A DNA stretch of 64,000 nucleotides from Mesostigma viride. Taxonomy: Eukaryota > Streptophyta > Mesostigmatophyceae > Mesostigmatales > Mesostigmataceae. The translations under genes were made by a program, and so were the position numbers. This document shows, in pieces, positions 49,201 through 58,544 of this stretch (the stretch's first letter is position 1; each line of letters starts with the position of its first letter). The notes beneath the pieces are model-generated. The model worked only from the letters and a program-made list of their open reading frames with translations, was not told where the DNA came from and searched no databases. Location of the stretch: contig RPFO01000059.1 of NCBI GenBank assembly GCA_009746045.1, positions 834,570 to 898,569 of the forward strand, read 5' to 3'.

Positions 49201-52200
49201 GGCAGCCGCAGCAATGGGGGGGGGAAGAGGCGCCCAGAGAAGCTGGATGCCAGAGATGCGGTGGTGATACAAGAGAAAACAGTACAGCGGGTCCGTGGTA
49301 GCCGTGTGGCATCTGTTTCCAACATGACAATGCTCGCGGCATTTGGTTTAAAGCCTGGACAAATATGGCAGTTACCACATATTATGACAAATATGGTAGT
49401 AACCACATGGCTGGATAGCTGCATGGCTGCGTGTGGCTGCATCACCACATGGCAGCCAGGTGGCGGTGCATGCCTGTGACACTGCCGCTCGCTGCTTTGC
49501 TGCAGGGTGTGGATCTCACGCCTTACTCACTGCTGCGGTTGAAAGTCAAGAGGTCGTGCTTGCAACTGGCCTGTATAGCCATGTCATGCGATGGCCCAAG
49601 TTGCCTGAGACATTGTCTGGTGAGCGACTTGTCCCATGGCGTGTACTAGTTAGCAGGGGATGCCCACTAGTACTAATACTATTCTACATGCACACGCTTC
49701 TAGTACTAATCCTATTCTACATGCACACGCTTCTAGTACTAATACTATTCTATATGCACACACTTCTAGTAGAAATACTATTCTATATGCCCACGCTTCT
49801 AGTGCTAATGCTATTCACAATCTCTCACCATTAAAATGAACCATCGTCCCCCACGCCATCCAGTGTGGACCGACGGCGCCCGCGGTACCCTACCGTGGAG
49901 GTTCTCAGCGCATGCAGCCACCACCCAAGTCCTGTCCACACGCTGCCCTTAATTGGCTATCATTGCTATCAGGGAAGATAGGGGGATCCATTTGCGGAGG
50001 ATCCCAAGACGATATTGACCTGGAAGATATGGACCTGGATAAGATATGGCGATGCGATTCCTGGGGCTTGAATGGTTTGAAATGCGTGAATGGTTGCTGG
50101 ATATGGATTCTTTCTATTTGTGACAGGTTGCAACGTCATGTCTATGGCCATCGTTCATTCAACCCCAGCGCCCCATTCGCATCTCACCTCGCGCCATTAT
50201 GTAACTGAACTGTCTTTCCCCGGCACGTTTCATGATCCTGGCAGACGCAGATCCTACAAGAACTCGCCCACGCGGGGGATGCCAGCCTGCGGGTGGGTGG
50301 CTGCCCGCTTGCCTGCACTAGAAAAAGAGAAAGAGAAAGAGAAAGAGAAAGAGAAAGAGAAAGAGAAAGAGAAAGAGAAAGAGAAAGAGAAAGAGAAAGA
50401 GAAAGAGAAAGAGAAAAGAGAAAAGAGAAAAGAGAAAAGAGAAAAGAGAAAAGAGAAAAGAGAAAAGAGAAAAGAGAAAAGAGAAAAGAGAAAAGAGAAA
50501 AGAGAAAAGAGAAAAGAGAAAAGAGAAAAGAGAAAAGAGAAAAGAGACAAGGGAGGACGAGCGTGGCAGTGTTCCGCTATCATTGTGTACTAGTATACTA
50601 GTATACTATACTATTTTGGGTTATCCTTACTGGTGGCCCCAGCTATGATAATAGACGACTGTGGTTTGATATGCGGGCATGGTAGTGATAGGCCAAGCTT
50701 GTCGCTGAGCGTGTGGGGCAAAAGCCGGTTCTCAGCACATCGATGCAGGGTGGACATTGCCTGTCATCACTGCCGGGCCAACTACCCAGGACTGGTGTTG
50801 ACAGGGGAGAGGTAGGTAGCATAGTAGTATAGGGTTGCCGTGACCAGATGGCACCAGGAAGAGCGGTGGATGTCTCCTCATTGCATCAGCGCTTTGCACT
50901 CCTGTAACTGCGTTAATACTTGCACAGCCTAGCCGCTTCCTTGAGGTTCAGCCGAAGACCTCACTCAGCTCATCGTCCTAGGAATAAAATTCCCCAGCAT
51001 TCGCTCGTCTCTGTTCTTTCTGCGCTGCAAATGTCCCTGCATACTCCACGTTCTCGATACTTCATATCACTTTTGTCAAGTTGGTCTCTCCCACGTTTGA
51101 CCTGGGGAACTTTTCGGTATGCATCACTCGACTGTATCAGGGTGACCTCGCGCGCGTCCTGTGCTGGGCGGTGGGTGAGCTAGCCCCCGCCGCCGTCGCC
51201 GATGCCTCCACCAAGCTTTCGGGCGACGCCAGCTGGCTGTTGGCCTCCCGCGCTGCAGGGGAGACCACGCCGATGCTGGCATTCCCCACGGAGCAAGGCC
51301 AAGACCATTACAGCGAAAACGTGTGCGAGGAGGATGGCTGGAACCGGGCGCCACCGCCGCACGCCTGGGTGCTCGTGCAGGGCTACTTTGAGGGGCTCGA
51401 GCGACTCGTGTTGGATCAGATCGGCATGCCCCGGCGAGCACGTGCACCAGCGCATGACGGCTCATCTACCAAGACTAAAGAGGGCACCGCAAGTGCCACG
51501 CCGGCATCCACCCCAACACCAAGAGACTTGACAGACCCAGCAACGCCATCATCGGCACGGCTGGCATCCGGCACTGCGACACCGAAGGGCGCAAACATTC
51601 ATGGGGGGCTGGCGTCCATGGGCAGGGCTGGGGCTAGCATCTTCTCACCCGCTAGCGGCCACGCCTCATCCTCCCAGGGTACACATGGCGAGGGGCCATC
51701 CATGGTGGCCATGGGTGGCCATGCCGGTGACAGCCCCAGGCTGCCATCCACACAAGTGGCTGTGCGGCGGAACAGCGACGAAGTCCACAAGGGGGAGGCA
51801 GATGGCAGTAGCCCTTTTCATAACCGTAATAGAGACGGTGCGAAGGAGGACCGCCCCCCCGTGTCCCCATCTCTCGCCGGGTCCCGCACGGTCCCGGCTG
51901 CCCTCCCGGCCTCCCAGCCATCGGGTCCTGCTCCAGGCCCCAAAGACGACAGGCCACCGCTGCAGCGAGGGCCATCAGGTGTTGTCCTGGGGGGTGCTGG
52001 TTCAGCAGGGGCCGCACCAGGTGGGGCCTCTTCGACCCCGGCAGTGGCGTCCACGGGCGCGGCCGCGGCGGCGGTGGCGGCACTCTCCGGCGGTGTGAGC
52101 TCGTTCGCGCGCACCTTCTCTAAGGTGACGGCGGCCATGTCCAGCGGCGCGATCGCGGCTGCTTCGAGCGCCGGGTGGGGTGGCGGTGGCAGCAGTAGCG

Positions 52201-53009
52201 CGGTTCATGTGAACAGCCCCGCTGGTGGGAATGTCGAGGGGGGTGTTGGCGCCGGTAGGGGATCTGGGAGTGCAGATGCGCCTCCGGGGGCTGGCGTTGA
52301 AGGCCGCGGTGCCAGCACATCCAGTGGCATGGGGGGACAAGACAGGGCTGCAACTACGGAGGAGCCGCGTCATTCCATGGATGAAGCGCAGCACGATGCC
52401 AGCATGGGCGGGGATGAAGGGGGTGACCTGGAGGGCTACCGGCGGTGGGGGGCACCCACGGCAGCCGAGGCCACGTGTGTTTGGGTGACAGCACTGGCAA
52501 AGATCGCGTGCACCGACCACGGGCCCTTGACGGCGCGTGCAAAAGCGTGCCTGAGACAGGTGGGTGGCGTGTAGTAATGGATGTGACAGAGTACGCTTGA
52601 ACTAGGTAAGCGATGATCTCTTTCTGCTTCATCACTTGGTGTTGACTGGCCAGTGTGCACGATTGCAACCCTCTCCTTTTCCTGAGGACCTGGCAGAACC
52701 ACGTAGGGGGTCGTAACAACTTAGTGCCTTCCAGTAAGCCCACAAATGCAAATAGGTAACTATTGCAATGGTAACAGGCTTCGATGTCTGCGTCAAACTG
52801 GCCCCCCCTTGTGCGTGCTCACAGTCAGACTAACGTTGTGGTCACCCTGAAACAAAAACGAAATCATATGTGGTACCTTCCCTCGCACGTTCCAGGTGGC
52901 GGGCTGCGATCAAGTGACGGCCGTCCATGCCCGCGCGCGCGCTAGGGAGTGGCTGGAGCTTCTGGACCGCCCTGCGCTGGTGCAACCCCTGCTCGTGGGT
53001 GCGCTGTGA
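34116..53009 (+). CDS. AP5Z1: AP-5 adaptor complex subunit zeta-like protein
   Basis: Joined exons, phases matched unless noted: 34116 to 34234 or 34238; about 35421-35500 (frame uncertain); 35561-35671; 36410-36573; 37660-37791; 38477-38529; 39495-40145; 41194-41379; 41969-42105; 42375-42525; 42929-42969; 43771-43859; [gap]; 45512-45667; 46290-46437; 48024-48117; [gap]; 49004-49075; [gap]; 51141-52559; 52896-53009 (TGA). Helical repeats resemble the zeta subunit of AP-5, the coat for late-endosome to Golgi retrieval. Landmarks: LHPALFKAIAWSPW, LFTGIMDLPC, YWDTSFRQQ, VLCWAVGELA, YFEGLERLVLDQIG and a C-terminal ARAREWLELLDRPALVQPLL. I matched these from memory of the human protein. An Ala/Gly/Pro-rich insertion of about 350 residues lies before the C-terminal helices. 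Unresolved: exon 2's donor, the exon after 43859, and the stretches after 48117 and 49075. Confidence 0.72.
35075..35351. repeat. 59-bp minisatellite in intron 1 of the AP-5 zeta-like gene
   Basis: Almost five copies start at 35075, 35134, 35193, 35252 and 35311. The unit contains GCATGTACAGATACAAGC and TCCCACGGGTTATCTATA. It stays open in several frames, producing spurious QIQAQVSHG-type ORFs. Confidence 0.96.
37469..37653. repeat. 37-bp minisatellite abutting the exon 5 acceptor
   Basis: Five copies of a 37-base unit (CACACCCTTTTTCATCCGGT plus TGATGATGGGCCCTCTC). The last copy ends at TATGGACAG, the acceptor of the exon starting at 37660. The CCCTTTTTC part gives each copy a polypyrimidine tract. 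Confidence 0.95.
40975..41030 (-). mobile_element. LINE 3'-tail fragment
   Basis: About 45 bases (TTCACTCTGATGTAAGTTAT followed by TATAATTTTTAATATATATG) nearly match 61422-61462. There they directly follow, in element orientation, the 3' end of the LINE fragment at 61460-62000. This suggests a very short 5'-truncated insertion of the same family in the intron 40146-41193. Confidence 0.55.
41640..41776. repeat. 17-bp x8 tandem repeat
   Basis: Eight copies of TTTGATGTTGTATGAAG, some with GGAG in place of GAAG, in the intron 41380-41968. Confidence 0.96.
43590..43655. repeat. 29-bp x2 tandem duplication
   Basis: Two adjacent copies of GATGCCAAAGACCAGGCACA followed by GAACCTGTT, in the intron 42970-43770. 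Confidence 0.93.
44090..44860 (+). mobile_element. 5'-truncated non-LTR retrotransposon (LINE) fragment
   Basis: An open frame to a stop at 44732-44734 codes for the C-terminal, post-polymerase region of a LINE reverse-transcriptase polyprotein. It includes SIFGVKYGELRRWRRCMM, FRQRRLQFGGHLAR and QDQQRRADIVKDYDPPTMW, and is followed by a short 3' UTR (GCCCATATTTTAGACTAGCG). A second copy lies inverted at 61460-62000. It lies in an intron of the AP-5 zeta-like gene, same orientation, and the polymerase domain is missing. Confidence 0.8.
44861..45511. other. Intron sequence with unassigned open frames
   Basis: Open frames exist on both strands (for example plus 45121-45396 with hydrophobic stretches, and minus 44874-45311), but neither matches a family I know. 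One of them could contain the missing exon that must link 43859 to 45512. I cannot identify it. Confidence 0.35.
47071..47835. repeat. 85-bp minisatellite (nine copies)
   Basis: Nine copies at exact 85-base spacing from 47071, unit AACACCATGCATGTGCAGAA ... AACCGTGTGAGTTTCAACAG ... GGTGGCATGCTATCAT. It sits in the intron 46438-48023. Because 85 is not a multiple of 3, the copies give short staggered ORFs (MCRISLYPSNRVSFNRVRGG) in turn. Confidence 0.97.
48118..49003 (+). other. Unresolved stretch of the AP-5 zeta-like gene
   Basis: Lies between the exon ending at 48117 (phase 2) and the exon starting at 49004 (phase 0). At least one short exon is needed if both are real. I cannot place it with confidence. 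Confidence 0.4.
49667..49815. repeat. 33-bp tandem repeat
   Basis: Four to five imperfect copies at 33-base spacing, unit CTAGTACTAATACTATTCTA followed by CATGCACACGCTT. Confidence 0.93.
50321..50552. repeat. Purine-only hexamer/heptamer microsatellite
   Basis: First about 16 units of GAAAGA-type hexamer (GAGAAA), then from about 50412 a switch to the heptamer AGAAAAG. The strand is pure purine over more than 200 bases, so the locus could form H-DNA. Confidence 0.96.
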
Positions 53010-53110
53010 AAGACGGATGCTTTGCAAAACAGTAGGTCTCTGGGGCATCACGGCTGCCGAGCGTTGGCTACCGTCAGCTCCAGACCGCCCTCAAGGGCAA
53101 GGAACCCAAT
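53010..53110. other. Immediate 3' flank of the AP-5 zeta-like gene
   Basis: Nothing coding is seen between the TGA at 53007-53009 and the decayed retroelement that follows. Confidence 0.5.
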
Positions 53111-53730
53111 GATTGATTGATTGCAGAGTAAGCCGATGACTAGGAGGTGTCGTACGGAATCATGAGGGTAGGCTTTGACTTGTATCAATCTAGATACCCA
53201 GCGCAGGCCAGAAATCCGGAGGTATTAGCCTTGAGTGTTTGCGCTGTTAAGCGCCGCAGGCGATGTAACGTACAGCCATCCTTGCAGTGATGGTTGCGGC
53301 GCGTGTTCATTTGACAAGGCGTCCGCCATATCTGTGAGTAGAAACAGTATGGGAACTGCTCAGCCTGCAGTGGACGTGGCGGGGTCACGCCGTGTTGAGT
53401 GCGCACCGAGGTGGTCGAACGACCCCTCATACAGCGTGCGGATGACAGTAATCAGGGGAGTGGGGACGCGAGCGCAAGCAAGGACACTGAGCCCATAGAG
53501 CGGCCCAGCGGACAGAATCAATTAAGCCTTGATGAAGTCGACGAAGATCGGGATGGCGGGAAAGTCGCCGGGTTGTGCACAGGAGCGTGATTTCCTCGAA
53601 AAGACGGCGCTTGACGAAGATATGGCCATGACGTTGTTGCGCCCAGCACGAAAGCCCATTTGACTCTCCCCAAGGTGACTGTCGAGAGCAGAATGAAGGT
53701 GGTCAAGTGAGAATCATGCGCATGGTAGTA
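53110..53730 (-). pseudogene. Decayed LINE reverse transcriptase fragment
   Basis: Minus-strand frames, interrupted by stops and shifts, show reverse-transcriptase landmarks in order: QMGFRAGRNNVMAI (near 53672-53630), PIFVDFIKA (near 53555-53528, the first catalytic-Asp box), then IDSVRWAALW in another frame and RTLYEGSFD further on. No frame is intact. The type is non-LTR. Confidence 0.72.
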
Positions 53731-53849
53731 TGGTAGGTTGTTACTACAAAGACAGCAAAATGATACGTTGGTACGTATAATAAAGACAGCAAAATGATGG
53801 TACTAGCATGTCAGCATCAAGACAGCTAGCTCATTGCACCTAATTCATT

Positions 53850-55046
53850 CATTCAGCCACCCACCCACCCACCCACCCACCCACCCACCCACCCACCCAC
53901 CCACCCACCCACCCACCCACCCACCCACCCACCCACCCACCCACCCACCCACCCACCCACCCATCCACCACCCACCCACCCACCCACCCACCCACCCACC
54001 CACCCACCCACCCACCCACCCACCCACCCACCCACCCACCCACCCACCACCCACCCACCCACCCACCCACCCACCCACCCACCCACCCACCCACCCACCC
54101 ACCCTGGCCCGCCCGCCCGCCCGCCGCCCGCCCGCCCGCCCCCGCCCGCCCGCCCGCCCGCCGCCGCCCGCCCGCCCGCCCGCCCGCCCGCGCGCCGCCG
54201 CCCGCCCGCCCGCCCGCCCGCCCGCCCGCCCGCCCGCCCGCCCCGCCCGCCGCCCGCCCGCCCGCCCGCCCGCCGCCCGCCCGCCCGCCCGCCCGCCGCC
54301 CGCCCGCCCGCCCGCCGCCCGCCCGCCGCGCCCCCACCCGCCCGCCCGGTCGTGCATTCGTTCACTCGCTTGCTCGCTCGCTCGCTCGTTCGTCGTTCGT
54401 TCGTTCGTTCGTTTGTTCGTTCGTTCCTTCCTTCCTTCCTTCCTTCCTTCCTTCCTTCCTTCCTTCCTTCCTCCCTCCCTCCCTCCCTCCCTCCCTCCCT
54501 CCCTCCCTCTCCTCCCTCCCTCCCTCCCTCCCTCCTCCTCCCTCCCTCCCTCCTCCCTCCCTCCCTCCCTCCCTCCCTCCCTCCCTCCCTCCCTCCTCCC
54601 TCCCTCCCTCCCTCCCTCCCTCCCTCCCTCCTCCTCCCTCCCTCCCTCCCTCCCCTCCCTCCCTCCCTCCCTCCCTCCCTCCCTCCCTCCCTCCCTCCCT
54701 CCCTCCCTCCCTCCCTCCCTCCCTCCCTCCCTCCCTCCCTCCCTCCCTCCCTCCCTCCTCCCTCCCTCCTCCCTCCCTCCCTCCCTCTCCTCCCTCCCTC
54801 CCTCCCTCCTCCCTCCCTCCCTCCCTCCCTCCCTCCCTCCCTCCCTCCCTCCCTTCCTTCCTTCCTTCCTTGCTTCCTTCATTCATTCCTTCCTTCCTTC
54901 CTTCCTTCATTCATTCCTTCATTCATTCATTCCTTCATTCATTCCTTCATTCATTCCTTCATTCCTTCCTTCCTTCCTTCATTCATTCATTCATTCATCC
55001 ATTCATTCATTCATTCATGAATTCATTCATGAATTCATTCATTCAT
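53850..55046. repeat. Composite tetranucleotide satellite, 1.2 kb
   Basis: Successive blocks of different 4-base units: CCAC (about 53858-54105), CCCG (about 54107-54345), TCGC/TCGT (about 54350-54425), CCTT (about 54425-54470), CCCT (about 54470-54852, with occasional 3-base slips), CCTT again, CATT/CCTT mixtures (about 54880-55046). The long ORFs (THPPTHPP, RPPARPPA, SLPPSLPP, HSFIHSFI) are repeat translations. Confidence 0.98.
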
Positions 55047-56735
55047 TCGCACGATTCTGTTGGAAGAATCGTGGGATACCAGTTTACCTTAATTTGAGTA
55101 GGTACCTTTCATCCCTGTTTGATGCACAGCAAGAAGGGGGTACGATGGTAAATGTAGTCGGACTACTTGCATCAGATGCGTCTTTTCAAGACTCATCTGC
55201 TAGTATAATCGGATACGGCTGCTGTAACGCAGTCTTTTGCCAATGCCGGCCACCAGAACGCAGCCTCGACATGAAACAAATCGAGCTGCTGCCGGCATTC
55301 CAGTCGACAGCAGCTCATGCGACATGGCCAACGCGTCGATCCTGCGGAAGTCAACCCTCTCGGGCTGATCCGAGCTCGCCCCCCGGCCGGTCTTCCGCCC
55401 TCGACGCGATTCTCTACACCAAATTCGTCGCCCATTCCCAAGAAAACGCGAGCTAGCTTCCCATACCCAACAATTTGGAATGTCCGCCGCTTCGGCGCCG
55501 GCCAGCGGGACTTTTGCATAGCTTGGAAATCTTTACGCTCACGAAGGAAGAATTAAGCTAGTGACGATATTATCCTAGGCCCTGGCCCGCTGGCCATGAC
55601 GACATTTTCACAGGCCGGCCCATACTCCTGGCGACAAGGTGGTCACCAGGCTCAAAGTTCTGAAAATGGCTAGTGCTTCAAGAACCGGAGGCGTACGTAC
55701 TTGAAGGCAGTCACATGTGAATGTGCAGCTACCTGCGCTGCGACCCCCAGGACTTCACCCAGATAGGTTATGCTGGCCTCGATCATGCAGGAGCCTCCTG
55801 CACGAGCGCAGACGGGCAGCCATTGATATATAGCAGCTGCAGCATCCCGGCCCGCAGAGCGGCACCTCCCCCAGCGCGGACTCCATCCGAGCTGCATGGT
55901 GGCGGAGCATGCAGCTGGCCCCGATGGCTGCATGGGCAGCTCGCCACCCTGAATGCGCCTGACGGCCCACTCAACACCAAGCTCTAGCTAGGTCAACAAC
56001 ATTGAAGCCAGAGCCGCACTTATAAGCCGTCCGGAGCCAGCCTCAGTTTTCCGCTGCGCAAGAGCACATTGTCACCAAGGTGTCTGAGGGCACCAAGCCA
56101 CTGTGACCGCCTGCCTTAAACAGGCCGGTGGATCGCCGAGTCGGCTGGCCAAGGCACCATGAAACTTGAGGTGCCAGTTGCTACCAAGGTAGACGCCCTG
56201 GTCGGCACTGCTTAGGTCCCTGAGATCGCCGTCAACGAGCGAATTAATTAACGGCCACCATCGCCGCCCAACCTGCCTGCGGTAGGGCCAGTGATGACCC
56301 CTCGACTCGCGCCTAGCTCCTGGGAGCCCTGACCTGCTCGAGCCAGGCTGACCTCTACCACCACCACGGTGACCGCCATCACCACCAATTAAGCTCAAAT
56401 CTTGAGCTGCATGCACGAGACGAATACGCCGTGAGGTCGCTGACCGCGACGTACCGTTGCCGCTGCCGGCCGGGTCATCCTCACTGCATGAGGCGCTTCG
56501 ACTGTACGTCATGCAGCCGGGGGAGACCCCAGACTGAGTCGATCTCTTCTCGATGAGCTCAGGAGCCAGGATCGACCCAGCTCTTGGCGCATGCATGGAG
56601 CTGCATGCGAGGAATAAACCGCACTGCAGGGCGCATACCGCCTGCCCCATCCACGGGACAAGGCTGCATGGATGGGGCGATGGGCCCCCTCCAGACTGTG
56701 GCCCTTTCAGTGACATCGCAGCTAGCTAGCCCGAG
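55047..56735. other. Intergenic sequence, no supported gene
   Basis: Short open frames on both strands (for example minus 55193-55519, plus 55721-55987, minus 56072-56716) show no recognised domain. The composition, with many GCATGC and CTAGCTAG words, resembles the 16-19 kb intergenic region. A motif GGTAGGGCCAGTGATGACC at about 56281 recurs near 17453, so the R1-like element may extend upstream here. Confidence 0.6.
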
Positions 56736-56739
56736 TTCG

Positions 56740-57585
56740 GTTCCTCTCTCGCCGTGCAAGAAGCTGGTGAACGTACCCCCTGCATCGCCGTCGCGCTTGA
56801 CAACGACCTGATGCCAGCCTAGCATGCCTGCATGCAGCAGCAACGCTGCGACTAGTGGCCCGACTACATCCGCCACAAGACCAGCCCCGAGAAGCCCCAA
56901 GTTTACTGGCGCGGGGCCGGGGGCGCAGGGGCCTTTCCGTCAACAAGCTAGAAACGGTGGAACGGATTACTAGCCCCCCCGAGGGCCAGCCCCCCGGCCC
57001 CATTAAAACCGAGGCCCAGGATATCTAGAGCATTCAATGCTAGTTGTCTAGATGGGGCCGGCCGGCAATCGACAAAAATGGGATTGCTTAGTTAGGTAGT
57101 TACAGCAGCACTTAAAATGATATTTGAGCGCACGGCAGCCTGATCGATACGGTACCTTCAACCCGGCCGCTAGCTCTGGCACCTTGTGGCCATCAGCCTG
57201 CACCGACGTCTTGAGCCTGCACACCTCGATTTGTTGTAGCATAAGCTATGTGTACGCGTCAGGTGTCAGCGGCCTACCTATATTTGTTGTAGCATAAGCT
57301 ATGTGTACGCGTCAGGTGTCAGCGGCCTACCTATGGTATTGCGCGCATGGTTGTATTGCACCCACAGTGTTGCGCCCCAGCTGACCATGCACTATATGCT
57401 GTGGAGAGAGCGCTAGTGTGGCCTTTCCACTTGCATGTGGCAGTTCAAGAGAAGCTAGTAGTAGGGCGCCCTCCCTCCTTCAGACCTTCTCGTTGTTTAT
57501 ATTTTTGAAGGTAATCCTTTACTCCATGTACATTGGCACCGGCACGTGACGCAGTCACAAGCTTATTAATCAATTAATAAGGGGG
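56740..57585 (+). repeat. Dispersed repeat R1, long copy 2
   Basis: Parallels 18620-19320: GGTTCCTCTCTCGCCG, ACGACCTGATGCCAGCC, GTGGCCCGACTACATCCGCC, CTAGTTGTCTAGATGGGG, then the AGAGAGCGCTAGTGTGGCC and AGGGCGCCCTCCCTCC blocks and a CACGTGACGCAGTCAC tail. A 53-base segment (57230-57334) is tandemly doubled only in this copy. Confidence 0.8.
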
Positions 57586-58544
57586 GTATGGGACCCATGT
57601 ATAGTTCATGGCAGGTTTACCAATCTATAATATGGGAATGTCCTTTATAATATGGGGCCAAGCCACTGGCTTCAATGGCCCCAAGGATATGAGGTCAGGA
57701 TATGTCGCCCTGGCTGGCCATGCAAGCCGCGCTCGTGCCGGGGGCCGGCAAGACCGAGGGCGGTGTCTACCGGCCTAGCTGATTGGTGCGAGCAAGATGT
57801 CTTACGCGGAATGCTATCGATCCTACGCGGCTGCCTAATTTCATCTGCTTATAATGCGAGGCGTACCCAGCTTATACAAAGACTCTAATGACCCGTATGT
57901 CGGTGTGCAAAACCCTATCTATACATTCTGGATCGACCTGTCGGAGCAATTCCTGTAAACCGTGCCGTTCAGCCGGGTCACCACGGCTTGTCCGTGAGCG
58001 TCCATCAGTGCCTCCGCGCCGTAGTATAGGTGAGCACCGTGAGGACCACTGAGGACCTTGAAGAGCACTCGCCGAGTACCAGCTAGTACGTGTTGAGCGA
58101 GTGGAGCCTGCATGGCCCAGGCCCCATGGCCAGGCCGATCGATGCGGGTCGATCGGTGTCCACATTGTCGGCGAGTGTCGGGGAGCATGCTCAGTCCCCG
58201 GCCAGCATGCAGTTTGAACCGAGCTATCACCCGTGGAACGCGACCTCCGTCCCGTCGAGCAGCCGTGGCCGTGGCGGGCAACTGCCAACTGGTAGCCCCA
58301 ATCACCATCGCCTCGGTTTTGAGACTAATCTCCAAGACTAGCTCCATGCAACCGGGCACCGCCGGCCCGCGCCTAGCTCCAAGCCTGGCAGACAGTCCAG
58401 CCAGGTCTGAATGTGCTCGCCGGCCTGGCGGCTTGCGGGGCGCTCAATGAGGGTGGTATCGATCATCCGCATAAATCGGACAGGCGGTAATCAGCTCAGA
58501 CTGTTCGCGACCGCTAAAGGATGTCCAAGCCAGGTTCGAACCCC
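57586..58544. other. Intergenic, no supported gene
   Basis: A minus-strand open frame at 57919-58359 (LYYGAEALMDAHGQAVVTRL near its end) has protein-like composition but no family I can name. The overlapping frame at 57872-58288 is a shadow. No other structure was recognised. Confidence 0.4.

Larger units (their letters stand above)
49076..51140 (+). other. Intron(s) with repeats and possible small exon(s), AP-5 zeta-like gene
   Basis: The exon 49004-49075 (ICLDGLRACLQRSPHILFLLK) ends in CTCAAG|GCAAGT, a classic GC donor. A possible next exon begins after the acceptor at 49505 (GVDLTPYSLLRL, phase 0), but its end is unclear. A further open stretch with a strong donor (LTGER|GTAGGT) lies near 50680-50815. 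The rest holds the two repeats listed separately. Confidence 0.4.

Noticed and set aside
53834-55456. 540-codon ORF (THPPTHPP, SLPPSLPP, HSFIHSFI)
   Set aside because: Translation of a composite tetranucleotide satellite, and the tail after it has no recognisable domain.
57872-58359. Possible gene on the minus strand
   Set aside because: Two overlapping open frames of similar length and no family match. Reported only as a note on the intergenic stretch.
58533-58544. tRNA gene suggested by a GGTTCGAACCC (B-box-like) motif
   Set aside because: No matching A box or cloverleaf could be drawn, and the motif directly abuts the TTAA of the piggyBac-like element.
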